A DNA stretch of 64,000 bases from an uncultured Paenibacillaceae bacterium (GTDB taxonomy: Bacteria; Bacillota; Bacilli; Paenibacillales; K13): positions 1 through 64,000 of the forward strand of contig CAJXLT010000007.1 of assembly GCA_913056365.1 (NCBI GenBank), in the 5' to 3' direction. Position 1 is the stretch's first letter. The number at the start of each line of letters is the position of its first letter. Shown piece after piece: positions 45,071 through 54,327 of this stretch. The notes beneath the pieces are model-generated. The model worked only from the letters and a program-made list of their open reading frames with translations, made no database searches and had not been told where the DNA came from. The position numbers and the translations under genes are program-made.

Positions 45071-48000
45071 ATGTTAAGTTATCGACTGGTATACCGAAAG
45101 AGTCTGTTGTTCTTGATTATGGTATCAATGGTATTGGGCAGCTTCCTTGCTGCATTCGCACCGAAAGCATTAGCAGCGGAGCCGCATGTTGACAATCCGT
45201 TCGTAGGCGCAACGGCTTATATTAATCCAGATTATGCTGATTTGATCGACACGTCGATTGCACAGACAAGCGACAGCGACTTGGCTGCTCGAATGGAAAC
45301 AGTCAAATCCTATCCTACTGCTGTCTGGCTGGATCGAATCGCTGCCATTCATGGTGGACAGGCGAATGCCGGACGGAAGAGCTTAGAGGATCATCTTGAT
45401 CTGGCATTAGCACAAAAAGAACCCGGCGTGCCGATTACAGCGACGATCGTTATTTATGATCTTCCGGGTCGGGACTGTTCGGCATTGGCATCCAATGGAG
45501 AGCTGCCGCTGACGCAGGCTGGACTGGATCGGTACAAAGCTGAATATATTGATCCCATAACAGAGGTGTTCGCCAAACCCAAATTTGAAGATATTCGCAT
45601 CGTAACAGTCATTGAGCCGGATGGGTTGCCTAACCTCGTGACGAACTTAAGCGATCCAGAGTGTGCGCAAGCGAATTCCAGCGGCATTCAAGTAGAGGCT
45701 GTGCAGTATGCATTGGACGAGCTGCATGCGATTCCGAACGTATATATATACATGGACATTGCGCATTCCGGCTGGTTAGGCTGGGATAACAACCTGCAAG
45801 GAGTTGTCCAGCTGTATACACAGGTTGTGCAGGGAACTGCAGCAGGCTTCAACAGCATCGATGGATTCGTTACGAACGTGTCGAACTACACACCTGTAGA
45901 GGAACCGTTCTTGCCGAATCCGAATTTGAATGTAGGCGGGCAGCAAATACGGAGCTCGAACTATTATGAGTGGAATCCAATCTTCGATGAAGCGGACTTT
46001 ACGGATGCGTTGCACAATCAATTCGTAAATTCAGGCTTCCCGACTGATATTGGCTTCTTGATCGATACGTCTCGCAACGGCTGGGGCGGTGACGATCGGC
46101 CGACTGCTGTCTCGACTTCTACGAATCTGAATACGTATGTGAACGAAAGCAAGATTGATCTGAGAGAGCATCGCGGGCTCTGGTGTAATGTGGACGGTGC
46201 AGGAATAGGCGAACCGCCTACAGCATCACCGGCCGGTTACGCCAATGTTGATGCATTCGTATGGGTGAAGCCGCCGGGTGAATCAGACGGGGCTAGTGAA
46301 GATATTCCGAACGATGAGGGCAAGAATGCCGATCCGAACTGCGATCCGACGTATACGAACGGCGGAGGAGCGGGAGTGCCGACAGGAGCTATGGATAATG
46401 CTCCGTTAGCGGGACATTGGTTCCATGAGCAGTTTGCCATGCTAGTGCGGAATGCTTCTCCTGTCATTCCTACATCTGATATAGGTCCGATTGAGGTACC
46501 AGATGCACCGACTGGCTTGACTGCATCGGCAGGAGACGGTCAAGTGAGCTTGAACTGGAGCGCATCGAGCGGTGCGACGAGCTATACGGTGAAGCGCGCA
46601 AGCAGCGCGAGCGGTCCTTATACGGATATAGCCAATGTTAGTGCGACGAGCTATATCGATACAGGTCTGACGAACGATACGACATATTACTATGTCGTGA
46701 GCGCGTCGAACAGCGCGGGCACTAGCGCTGACTCGTCGTCCGCGAGTGCGACTCCAAGCGAGGATCAAGAGCCGCAAGTTCCAGCTGTGCCGACTGGATT
46801 AACGATAGCAGCAGGTGACGGGGAACTGTCCTTGATCTGGAACAGCGCCAGCGGTGCGGACAGCTATTCAGTGAAGCGTGCAACAGTGAGTGGCGGTCCG
46901 TATACGAACGTAGCGAATGTCAGTGCGACGAGCTACACAGATACAAGCGTAACGAATGGTACGACGTATTACTATGTCGTAAGCGCGACGAACAGCGCTG
47001 GAAGCAGTGCTGACTCATCGGAAGTGAATGCGATGCCGGAAGGTTCGATAACACCTCCAACCGGATTGCGTGTAGAGTACAAAGCAGCAGACACGAGCGC
47101 AACAGACAATCAGATGAAGCCGCATCTGCGCATCGTGAATGATAGCAGCAGCACAGTGAATCTGAGCGATCTGACTATACGCTACTGGTATACGAAAGAT
47201 TCTGCGCAAGCGGACAACTTCAATTGTGACTGGTCTGGCATCGGTTGTGCGAACATAAGCGGCAGCTTCGCGAGCATGACTTCGCCGACAGCAGATGCGG
47301 ATGCGTATCTGGAAGTAAGCTTCAGCTCCGGTGCAGGCAGCGTGGCAGCAGGCAGCACGAGTGACGAAATACAAGCGCGCGTGAACCGTAGTGATTGGAG
47401 CAGCTACAACGAAAGCAATGATTATTCCTACAATGCTGCACAAACATCGTTCGGTTCGAACGATCATGTGACCTTGTATCGTAATGGTCAGTTAGTATAC
47501 GGGATAGAGCCAGGTGGCGGTACGGTTGATCCTGATCCGACAGCCCCTGCTGTGCCGGCAGGCTTGACAGCGAGTGCCGGTGATGGACAAGTAAGCTTGA
47601 GCTGGAATGCTTCTTCTGGAGCAACTAGCTACAGTGTGAAGCGTGCAACGGCTTCGGGTGGCGCTTATACGACTGTTGCTGCCAATGTGACAACAACTGG
47701 CTACACAGATACAGCAGTGACGAACGGCACAACCTACTATTATGTTGTGAGTGCCTCCAATCAGGTTGGGGAGAGCGCGAATTCTGCTCAAGTCCAAGCG
47801 CAGCCGACCGGCACGAATAATCCAGCCGAGCTGTCGGACGATATTCGCGTGAACCAGATTGGCTACTTGCCGGAAGCAGACAAGATTGCGACCGTGCTGA
47901 ACAGCTCGACTAGCCCGTTGCAATGGGAATTGCGCAGTACCGCAGACAATTCTACGGTATTAACTGGTCAAACGAGCGTGTACGGGTTGGACCAAGCATC

Positions 48001-50566
48001 TGGTGATCATGTGCATCATGCTGATTTCACGGCAGCGAGCGTACAAGGCACCTATACATTATATGTGGCTAATATGGGGGAAAGTGTTGCGTTCGAAATT
48101 GGTACAGATCTATACTCGAATCTCCCTGAAGAAGCAATGGAATACTTCTACTTCCATCGCATGGGTGCTCCAGTCGAAGGCCAATATTTAACGAACCCGT
48201 CATTCGCGCATGCAGCCCTGCATCCAGGAGATGATCAAATTTCCTGTTATGGCAACTGGTGCAATGGGGATATTCTTGACGTCCGCTATTCTTGGGCAGA
48301 TGCGGGAGATTTCGGCATCTATGCGGTCAACCAAGCTATATCCGCATGGACGCTCTTGAACTTGTATGAGCGGAATCCACAAGCGTTCCCAGACGGTTCC
48401 TTGAATATCCCGGAGAGCGGGAACGGCATTCCAGACATTCTGGATGAGGTCAAGTTCGGTTCAACCTTTATGAACGGTATGCTCCCACCATCTGGCGGGT
48501 TAGCGTCCCATAAAGTGCACAATGAGAATTGGAGTGCGTTCCCGCTGACCGATATTAATGCTGAAAACAATCAAGCGAGATTTGCGCAACCTCCTTCAAC
48601 GAATGCAACCTATGCGGTAGCTCGCAATTTGGCGCATTTGGCAAGAGTGCTTCATCCTTACGACGCCGTGTATGCGCAAGAGCTGTGGGGCATAGCTGAG
48701 GATGCTTGGTCAAGAGCAGAGGCGAATCCGAATGTAGATTATTCCGACACTGTATCCGACTCTGCAGGCGGCGGTGATTACGGCGATGCGGTCAACAGCG
48801 ACGATCAATATGCTGCAGCAGTAGAGATGTATTTGACCGCATACGCGCTAAGTGATGCTACAGATGTCTATTACCTGAGCGCAGCAGCGAGCTCTCCGCA
48901 TTATTTGGAAATTAGCGATTTCTATTGGGGGTATGTTGCAGGACTAGGTACATTGTCCTTATTAGCGGCTCCTAATAATCTACCGGCAGCAGATGTGGCT
49001 CAGCTCGAATCCAATGTGCTGACAGAAGCTGACGGCATCGTATCGACGCTGAATGGGGAAGGATACCCATCCTTACTTCCAGGCAACGATGATTATCCAT
49101 GGGGTTCTAACTCCATTATTGTCAACAAGATGGTAATCTTGGCTTATGCCTATGAGGTTAGTCAAGATGAGAAGTATCTGAAAGCGCTCCATCGGGCAAT
49201 GGATTACATGATGGGCAACAATGCGATGAAGCTGTCCTATGTGACCGGCTATGGCGAAGCTTCGGAGACCGATACGCATGATCGGTGGGCATGGGGCAAG
49301 TATCAGAGCGGCATCTCCTACCCGAAAGGATGGTTGTCCGGTGGTCCGATGAGCGAATATTCGGGCTGCGATTCTGTAACCCCTTATGTGGAAGCGGCGA
49401 AATCTTATGCTCCTGCCAATACGGCACCGGACGCATGGTGCTCCAAGGAAAACACGATCAATTGGAATGCGCCGTTGGCATGGGTGGCGGATTTCATTGA
49501 GGATACACAGGACGACTTGGCAGGCGGAACGGTCGATCCGACTGAGCCTGCTGCACCAACGGGAGTGACAGCAAGTGCAGGAGATGGACAAGTATCCCTG
49601 AGCTGGAACGTCTCGACCGGAGCAGACAGCTACAACGTGAAGCGTGCAACGTCAGCAGGCGGGGCATATACGACTATCGCTGCTAACGTAACGTCTACGA
49701 GCTATGTGGATACGAATGTGACGAACGGTACGACGTATTACTATGTGGTGAGTGCATCCAACCAGGTAGGTGAAAGCGCCAATTCTGCACAAGTCAGTGC
49801 GACACCGCAAAGCTCCATAACGGCGCCAGCGGTGCCAACGGGAGTGACAGCAAGTGCAGGTGACGGACAAGTATCCCTGAGCTGGAACGCCTCGAGCGGA
49901 GCAGACAGCTACAGCGTGAAGCGTGCAACGTCAGCAGGCGGTGCATATACGACTATCGCTGCTAACGTTACGTCCGCTAGCTATATAGATACGAACGTGA
50001 CGAACGGCACGACGTATTATTATGTGGTGAGCGCAGCCAATAGCGCGGGAGAAAGCGCGAACTCCAGTGAAGTGAGCGCGACACCGCAAGGAGTAGTGGA
50101 TCCGCCTCCAGGCGACCTCGCTGTGCAGTATCATGTTGGCGACACTAGCGCGACAGATAATCAAATGAAGCCTTATATGCGAATTGTGAACAACGGTTCA
50201 AGCAGTGTTGCGTTAAGTGAATTAACGATCCGTTACTACTTCTCCCAAGATACGGCGATTGCACAAAGTATCTTCTGCGACTGGGCTACAGTAGGGTGCG
50301 CGAATGTGCAAACACAAGCTGTTGCGCTGGCGTCTCCGGTCAATGGAGCGACACATTATATTGAAGTGAGCTATGCCAGCGGCGCAGGATCACTTGCTGC
50401 GGGAGCCAACAGTGGCGATCTTCAGCTTCGCATTCACAATAACGATTGGAGCAACTTCGCTGAAGCAGATGACTATTCCTATGACGCGACGCTATCTTCG
50501 TTCACCGATTGGAATCGTGTCACGCTCTATCAAGATGGACAGTTGGTGTGGGGAATAGAGCCATAG
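45071..50566 (+). CDS. bifunctional multidomain cellulase GH6-Fn3-Fn3-CBM3-Fn3-GH9-Fn3-Fn3-CBM3
   Basis: 1,831 residues, secreted (signal peptide to about ALAA, residue 36). GH6 domain ~37-470 with Asp135 in LPGRDCSA and Asp184 in IEPDGLP. Fn3 ~476-560 and ~573-655; CBM3 ~660-815; Fn3 ~826-913. A cellulase N-terminal Ig domain (~920-1005) leads to GH9 ~1013-1477 with Asp1077 and Asp1080 in WADAGDFG and acid Glu1460 in SKENTINWNAP. Fn3 ~1491-1578 and ~1585-1674; CBM3 ~1680-1831. GH6 inverts from chain ends or as endoglucanase, GH9 usually acts as a processive endoglucanase; together with crystalline-cellulose binding this is a one-chain cellulase system. No dockerin or SLH anchor, so it is released. 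Two cre sites and a conserved element lie upstream. Confidence 0.95.
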   Translation: MLSYRLVYRKSLLFLIMVSMVLGSFLAAFAPKALAAEPHVDNPFVGATAYINPDYADLIDTSIAQTSDSDLAARMETVKSYPTAVWLDRIAAIHGGQANAGRKSLEDHLDLALAQKEPGVPITATIVIYDLPGRDCSALASNGELPLTQAGLDRYKAEYIDPITEVFAKPKFEDIRIVTVIEPDGLPNLVTNLSDPECAQANSSGIQVEAVQYALDELHAIPNVYIYMDIAHSGWLGWDNNLQGVVQLYTQVVQGTAAGFNSIDGFVTNVSNYTPVEEPFLPNPNLNVGGQQIRSSNYYEWNPIFDEADFTDALHNQFVNSGFPTDIGFLIDTSRNGWGGDDRPTAVSTSTNLNTYVNESKIDLREHRGLWCNVDGAGIGEPPTASPAGYANVDAFVWVKPPGESDGASEDIPNDEGKNADPNCDPTYTNGGGAGVPTGAMDNAPLAGHWFHEQFAMLVRNASPVIPTSDIGPIEVPDAPTGLTASAGDGQVSLNWSASSGATSYTVKRASSASGPYTDIANVSATSYIDTGLTNDTTYYYVVSASNSAGTSADSSSASATPSEDQEPQVPAVPTGLTIAAGDGELSLIWNSASGADSYSVKRATVSGGPYTNVANVSATSYTDTSVTNGTTYYYVVSATNSAGSSADSSEVNAMPEGSITPPTGLRVEYKAADTSATDNQMKPHLRIVNDSSSTVNLSDLTIRYWYTKDSAQADNFNCDWSGIGCANISGSFASMTSPTADADAYLEVSFSSGAGSVAAGSTSDEIQARVNRSDWSSYNESNDYSYNAAQTSFGSNDHVTLYRNGQLVYGIEPGGGTVDPDPTAPAVPAGLTASAGDGQVSLSWNASSGATSYSVKRATASGGAYTTVAANVTTTGYTDTAVTNGTTYYYVVSASNQVGESANSAQVQAQPTGTNNPAELSDDIRVNQIGYLPEADKIATVLNSSTSPLQWELRSTADNSTVLTGQTSVYGLDQASGDHVHHADFTAASVQGTYTLYVANMGESVAFEIGTDLYSNLPEEAMEYFYFHRMGAPVEGQYLTNPSFAHAALHPGDDQISCYGNWCNGDILDVRYSWADAGDFGIYAVNQAISAWTLLNLYERNPQAFPDGSLNIPESGNGIPDILDEVKFGSTFMNGMLPPSGGLASHKVHNENWSAFPLTDINAENNQARFAQPPSTNATYAVARNLAHLARVLHPYDAVYAQELWGIAEDAWSRAEANPNVDYSDTVSDSAGGGDYGDAVNSDDQYAAAVEMYLTAYALSDATDVYYLSAAASSPHYLEISDFYWGYVAGLGTLSLLAAPNNLPAADVAQLESNVLTEADGIVSTLNGEGYPSLLPGNDDYPWGSNSIIVNKMVILAYAYEVSQDEKYLKALHRAMDYMMGNNAMKLSYVTGYGEASETDTHDRWAWGKYQSGISYPKGWLSGGPMSEYSGCDSVTPYVEAAKSYAPANTAPDAWCSKENTINWNAPLAWVADFIEDTQDDLAGGTVDPTEPAAPTGVTASAGDGQVSLSWNVSTGADSYNVKRATSAGGAYTTIAANVTSTSYVDTNVTNGTTYYYVVSASNQVGESANSAQVSATPQSSITAPAVPTGVTASAGDGQVSLSWNASSGADSYSVKRATSAGGAYTTIAANVTSASYIDTNVTNGTTYYYVVSAANSAGESANSSEVSATPQGVVDPPPGDLAVQYHVGDTSATDNQMKPYMRIVNNGSSSVALSELTIRYYFSQDTAIAQSIFCDWATVGCANVQTQAVALASPVNGATHYIEVSYASGAGSLAAGANSGDLQLRIHNNDWSNFAEADDYSYDATLSSFTDWNRVTLYQDGQLVWGIEP
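49557..50095 (+). repeat. near-identical tandem Fn3 coding repeats
   Basis: The two Fn3 units before the final CBM3 start about 279 bases apart and share long identical DNA stretches, including the CCAACGGGAGTGACAGCAAG start and AAGCGTGCAACGTCAGCAGG. Three more diverged copies lie at about 46500, 46790 and 47550. Recent duplication or gene conversion within the gene is likely. Confidence 0.75.
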
Positions 50567-50626
50567 GCTGCGACTGAAGAGAAGAATTCCTGCATCGTGC
50601 ATAAATAGGCATGAGTAGCTCTTGCC

Positions 50627-50663
50627 AGACTGCCCATTCCAAGCGAATGGGCAGTCTATTCAT
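50627..50663 (+). terminator. strong terminator after the cellulase gene
   Basis: AGACTGCCCATTC and GAATGGGCAGTCT form a perfect 13-bp stem with a 4-base loop, followed by ATTCAT. The U tract is weak but the stem is strong. The rest of the gap to 50908 holds an AT-rich promoter-like stretch (TGTTAAAAT near 50756) and no gene. Confidence 0.75.
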
Positions 50664-50908
50664 GATAGCGGGGTATTGTGCGTATACATGAAGTACAGCA
50701 AATCTATGAACACCTGCACGAAACATATTTTAAATATTCAATTAATTCAGTCAATGTGTTAAAATATACCTATCTATGCGTAACAACACGATTCACACGC
50801 TATTCAATTTCCTGACAGGGAGTTGGTTAGGCGTCTATTTCACCATAGCCATGCAGTTGCAGTTAACTCAATGTGTACATACCAATACGGAGAAGGAGGA
50901 ATTTGTGT

Positions 50909-51868
50909 ATGAAGAGAAAATCGCTTGCCGTAATCATTATGCTCATCGGTGCATTAATGCTGGCAGCATGCAGTGCAGGAGCAGGAACTACGGATTTGCT
51001 AATGGGTACAGGCAGTCAAGGGGGAACGTACTTTCCGTTAGGCGCGGAGATGGCGAATGTGTGGAATGAGCACATAGACAGCATTAATGTGACCTCCACT
51101 GAATCAGGAGCTTCTGTAGAGAATCTGGCGAAGATCAGTCGCGGGGAGTTTGATTTAGGCATGTCGGTTAATTTGCCGGCGGTTGATGCTTATGAGGGAA
51201 CGGGGGAATTTGCAGGCAATGCGGTCGATAACTTTGCCTTTATCGGTCATATTTATCCGGAAGTGATGCAGATTGTGACGCGGGAAGCGACTGGCGTTGC
51301 CACGATCGCCGATTTGGCAGGCAAGCGGATAGCCATCGGTCCGCCTGGGAGCGGCACTCAGGCAGCTGCGAAGTTGATTCTGGAAGCGTACGGACTGACC
51401 GATAGCGATTACGAAGCGTATCAGGAAGGGTTCGGCGACGCGAAGTCGAAGCTGCAGGACGGAACGATCGATGCGTCGTTCGGATTGCTCGGCTTACCGG
51501 ATGCAGGAATTGATGAGCTTCAAGCAGCGACTAAGGATGTGAAGTTCCTTGAGGTTACAGGCGATGCGCTGACGTATATCGAAGAGAACAGCGGCTATTC
51601 CGGCTTGACGATTGCAGCGGGTTCCTATGAATGGCTGGAGGCAGACGCACATACGGTATCTGCTTTTGCGATACTCGTTGCCAATACGGACACTGTCGAC
51701 GATGAGCTCGCTTATGAGCTGGCTAAGGTTATGATAGAGAAAAATGCGGACAATACACATCCGCAATCGAACCATACAACGCAACAGAATGCATTGAACG
51801 GTTCGAACGGTCTGCCGATTCATCCCGGTGCGGAGAAATATTATAAGGAGATTGGTATTTTGGACTAA
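50909..51868 (+). CDS. TAXI-family TRAP transporter solute-binding lipoprotein
   Basis: 319 residues from ATG 50909 (GAAGGAGGAATT upstream). Lipoprotein signal with Cys21 (LAAC). The mature protein is a TAXI-type binding protein: MGTGSQGGTYFPLGAEMA near the N-terminus, TESGASVENLAKISRGEFDL, GKRIAIGPPGSGTQAAAK and DASFGLLGLPDAGI. TAXI proteins deliver dicarboxylates or amino acids such as glutamate to the fused TRAP permease, encoded 114 bases downstream; the ligand here is unknown. Confidence 0.93.
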   Translation: MKRKSLAVIIMLIGALMLAACSAGAGTTDLLMGTGSQGGTYFPLGAEMANVWNEHIDSINVTSTESGASVENLAKISRGEFDLGMSVNLPAVDAYEGTGEFAGNAVDNFAFIGHIYPEVMQIVTREATGVATIADLAGKRIAIGPPGSGTQAAAKLILEAYGLTDSDYEAYQEGFGDAKSKLQDGTIDASFGLLGLPDAGIDELQAATKDVKFLEVTGDALTYIEENSGYSGLTIAAGSYEWLEADAHTVSAFAILVANTDTVDDELAYELAKVMIEKNADNTHPQSNHTTQQNALNGSNGLPIHPGAEKYYKEIGILD

Positions 51869-51895
51869 AGCATATGTTCGAGATCATTCATGTGA

Positions 51896-51935
51896 AGAGG
51901 GCCTCGACACTTGGTGTCCCGGTCCTCTTTTCCCT
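51896..51935 (+). terminator. hairpin between TAXI and TRAP genes (attenuator-like)
   Basis: AAGAGGGCC pairs imperfectly with GGTCCTCTT, followed by TTCCCT; an inner CAC/GTG extends the stem. It could partially terminate transcription so that the abundant binding protein exceeds the permease. Confidence 0.5.
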
Positions 51936-51982
51936 AGGGGATTCTACTTCCTAGTTACTTCAGTATTGAAGGCGGTGAGACG

Positions 51983-54007
51983 ATGAAGGAACAGAAGCAA
52001 GACGAACAGCTATCGGATCAAATGAATGCGCTGTCATCCAAGAATGACGTGACTGACACTGTATCCGCCGATGAGATTCTGGAAAAGTACGATCGAGAGA
52101 GCACGTATCGCAAAACGTTGGGAAGATGGGTGTGGGTCGTGTCATTTTTGGCAATTTCGCTCACCTTGTTCCATTTGTATACGGCGTATCGCGGTTCCTT
52201 CGAGGCGCGTATTCAAGGACCGATTCATCTCGGAACCGGGCTCGGACTTATCTTCCTGCTGTATCCTATTCGCAAGGGATTGCAGAGAATACAACGCACC
52301 GTTCCGTGGTATGATGTTGTGCTGGCTTGCCTATCCTTGGCTGTTGGCTACTATAATGTCATTTTTTACGAACAGCTGGTGACAGTGCGCATCGTATTCG
52401 GCTATGAGCTGCTCGACTTCATCGTCGCTAGTCTAGGTGTTCTGCTTGTGCTGGAGGCAGCGCGGAGAAGCGTCGGCTTGCCTATCGTTATCGTATCGGT
52501 TGCAGCGCTGCTGTACGCGATGTACGGCAATCTTATTCCGACGAAGCTGTTCGCACATCGCGGATTTGCCTGGCATGATTTAGTTGCTGATCTGTACTTG
52601 ACGACCAAAGGAATTTACAGCACGCCTATCCAGGTATCCTCGACTTTTATTTTCCTGTTCTTATTATTCGGCGTCATGTTGATTCGCACAGGAATCGGCG
52701 CGTTTTTCAATGATCTGGCATTTGCCTTGACAGGTCGGTTCACAGGGGGACAAGGCAAAGCAGCAGTCGTCGCTAGCGCGATGCAAGGAATGGTATCCGG
52801 CAGCTCAGTTGCCAATACGGTCGGTTCGGGCTCGTTCACGATTCCGATGATGAAGAAGGCAGGCTATAGACCGGAATTTGCAGCTGCAGCTGAAGCCTCT
52901 GCTTCTACCGGAGGGCAGATTATGCCTCCGATTATGGGTGCCGCGGCATTCATTATGGCTACGTACACCGAAACCCCCTATAGTCAAATTATGCTGGCTG
53001 CGATCATTCCGGCTGTGTTGTATTTCAGTGGTGTGTTCTTCGGTGTTCATTTCGAATCGCGGAAGAATGGCATCATTGGCATGCCTAAGAGCGCGTTGCC
53101 CAATCTCAAGCGGCTGCTCGTTCAACGCGGGTATTTGTTGCTGCCGATCTTGGTCATCTTCTATACATTGCTTAGCGGCCGGACACCGATGCGCGCTGCC
53201 TTGCTTGGGATTGCTGTTTCCTTCGCAGTTAGTTTATTCCGCCGAGATACACGGATGACTCTTAAGAGCGTCCTCGGCGCGATGGAGCAAGGAGCGCGTA
53301 CTGCTCTTCCAGTTATAGCTGCTTGTGCTTGTGCCGGTATCATAGTCGGTGTAGTCGTGCAGACCGGCTTAGGCGGACGTATTGCAGACGGTATCATTAC
53401 GCTGGGCGGCGGTCAGCTGTATCTGACGTTGTTCTTTACGATGATCGCTTGTTTGATTCTAGGAATGGGCTTGCCGACAACGGCCAATTATGTCGTGACG
53501 GCAACGATGGCGGCTCCTGCACTTATTCTCGGTCTTGATGTGCCTGTACTTGCTGCGCATATGTTCGTCTTCTATTTCGGTATCGTGGCAGACATAACAC
53601 CGCCGGTATGCTTGGCTGCTTACGCAGGAGCTGGCATTGCCAGAGCTAATCCGTTCCAGAGCGGCGTAACCGCCTTCAAGCTGGCAACTGCTGCCTATAT
53701 CGTGCCGTTCATCTTCGTTGCGAATCCGCAGCTGTTGCTTATTGATTATGAGCCAGTGGCGCTTGCGATCGCTATCATTACGGCACTTATTGGCATGGTT
53801 GGTATAAGCAGCGCTGTAATGGGTTTCTTGATTCGGCCTGCATATGCGTGGGAACGTCTTGTGCTGTTCCCGTCGGGTATATTGCTTATTATTCCTAATA
53901 TTGCAGCAAGCGCGGTTGGCTTGTTGGTCGTCTTGCTGATTATGCTGCTGCAATCTAGACGTCCGCAACAGACGGTGTATAGACAAGGTGTATCACCAGA
54001 GGCATAA
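51983..54007 (+). CDS. TRAP transporter fused permease (DctQM-type, TAXI-associated)
   Basis: 674 residues with a ~45-residue charged N-terminal tail, a small 4-helix DctQ-like part (helices within ~50-170) and a large DctM-like part of a dozen or more helices. Family blocks include GMVSGSSVANTVGSGSFTIP, AAAEASASTGGQIMPPIMGA, LGMGLPTTANYVVTA and FYFGIVADITPPVCLAAYAG. It imports the TAXI-bound solute using an ion gradient. The ribosome site is AAGGCGGTGAG. Fused permeases pair only with TAXI binding proteins, in agreement with the upstream gene. Confidence 0.94.
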   Translation: MKEQKQDEQLSDQMNALSSKNDVTDTVSADEILEKYDRESTYRKTLGRWVWVVSFLAISLTLFHLYTAYRGSFEARIQGPIHLGTGLGLIFLLYPIRKGLQRIQRTVPWYDVVLACLSLAVGYYNVIFYEQLVTVRIVFGYELLDFIVASLGVLLVLEAARRSVGLPIVIVSVAALLYAMYGNLIPTKLFAHRGFAWHDLVADLYLTTKGIYSTPIQVSSTFIFLFLLFGVMLIRTGIGAFFNDLAFALTGRFTGGQGKAAVVASAMQGMVSGSSVANTVGSGSFTIPMMKKAGYRPEFAAAAEASASTGGQIMPPIMGAAAFIMATYTETPYSQIMLAAIIPAVLYFSGVFFGVHFESRKNGIIGMPKSALPNLKRLLVQRGYLLLPILVIFYTLLSGRTPMRAALLGIAVSFAVSLFRRDTRMTLKSVLGAMEQGARTALPVIAACACAGIIVGVVVQTGLGGRIADGIITLGGGQLYLTLFFTMIACLILGMGLPTTANYVVTATMAAPALILGLDVPVLAAHMFVFYFGIVADITPPVCLAAYAGAGIARANPFQSGVTAFKLATAAYIVPFIFVANPQLLLIDYEPVALAIAIITALIGMVGISSAVMGFLIRPAYAWERLVLFPSGILLIIPNIAASAVGLLVVLLIMLLQSRRPQQTVYRQGVSPEA

Positions 54008-54032
54008 TCGAATCATCAAGAGCGTTACCGAT

Positions 54033-54075
54033 ATGCACAGGGGATCTATTCGTGGTAGCATGGTTTCCTGTGCAT
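54033..54075 (+). repeat. inverted repeat after the TRAP permease
   Basis: ATGCACAGG and CCTGTGCAT are perfect 9-base arms separated by 25 bases. No U tract follows; it may be a weak terminator or an operator. The remaining sequence to 54327 has no confident gene. A 20-codon reading frame at about 54187-54249 with GGGAGGAG just upstream is too short to call. Confidence 0.45.
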
Positions 54076-54327
54076 GTTGGCTATCTCTTATATCTGAATA
54101 TTGCCAACCATACTTCTAAATATTTTCAACTTGTGACGACAGGATTCATCTTGAAATAATAGCTTTATAGTGTAAGTTGGGAGGAGATGCAGCTATTGTC
54201 CAGTGCAGAACAATTCGCAAATTGCAGGGAACGGAAAGGAGGAAGGTAGCGAATGAGGTAAGTGGGACAATCCGTACTTGATTCGTGCTGTGAAGTCACG
54301 CTGAATTGAAGATCGGAGGTGAGACAT

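Noticed and set aside
54187-54249. 20-codon frame with GGGAGGAG ahead of the YesN-type regulator
   Set aside because: A good ribosome site but too short and without any recognised motif; not enough to call a leader peptide.
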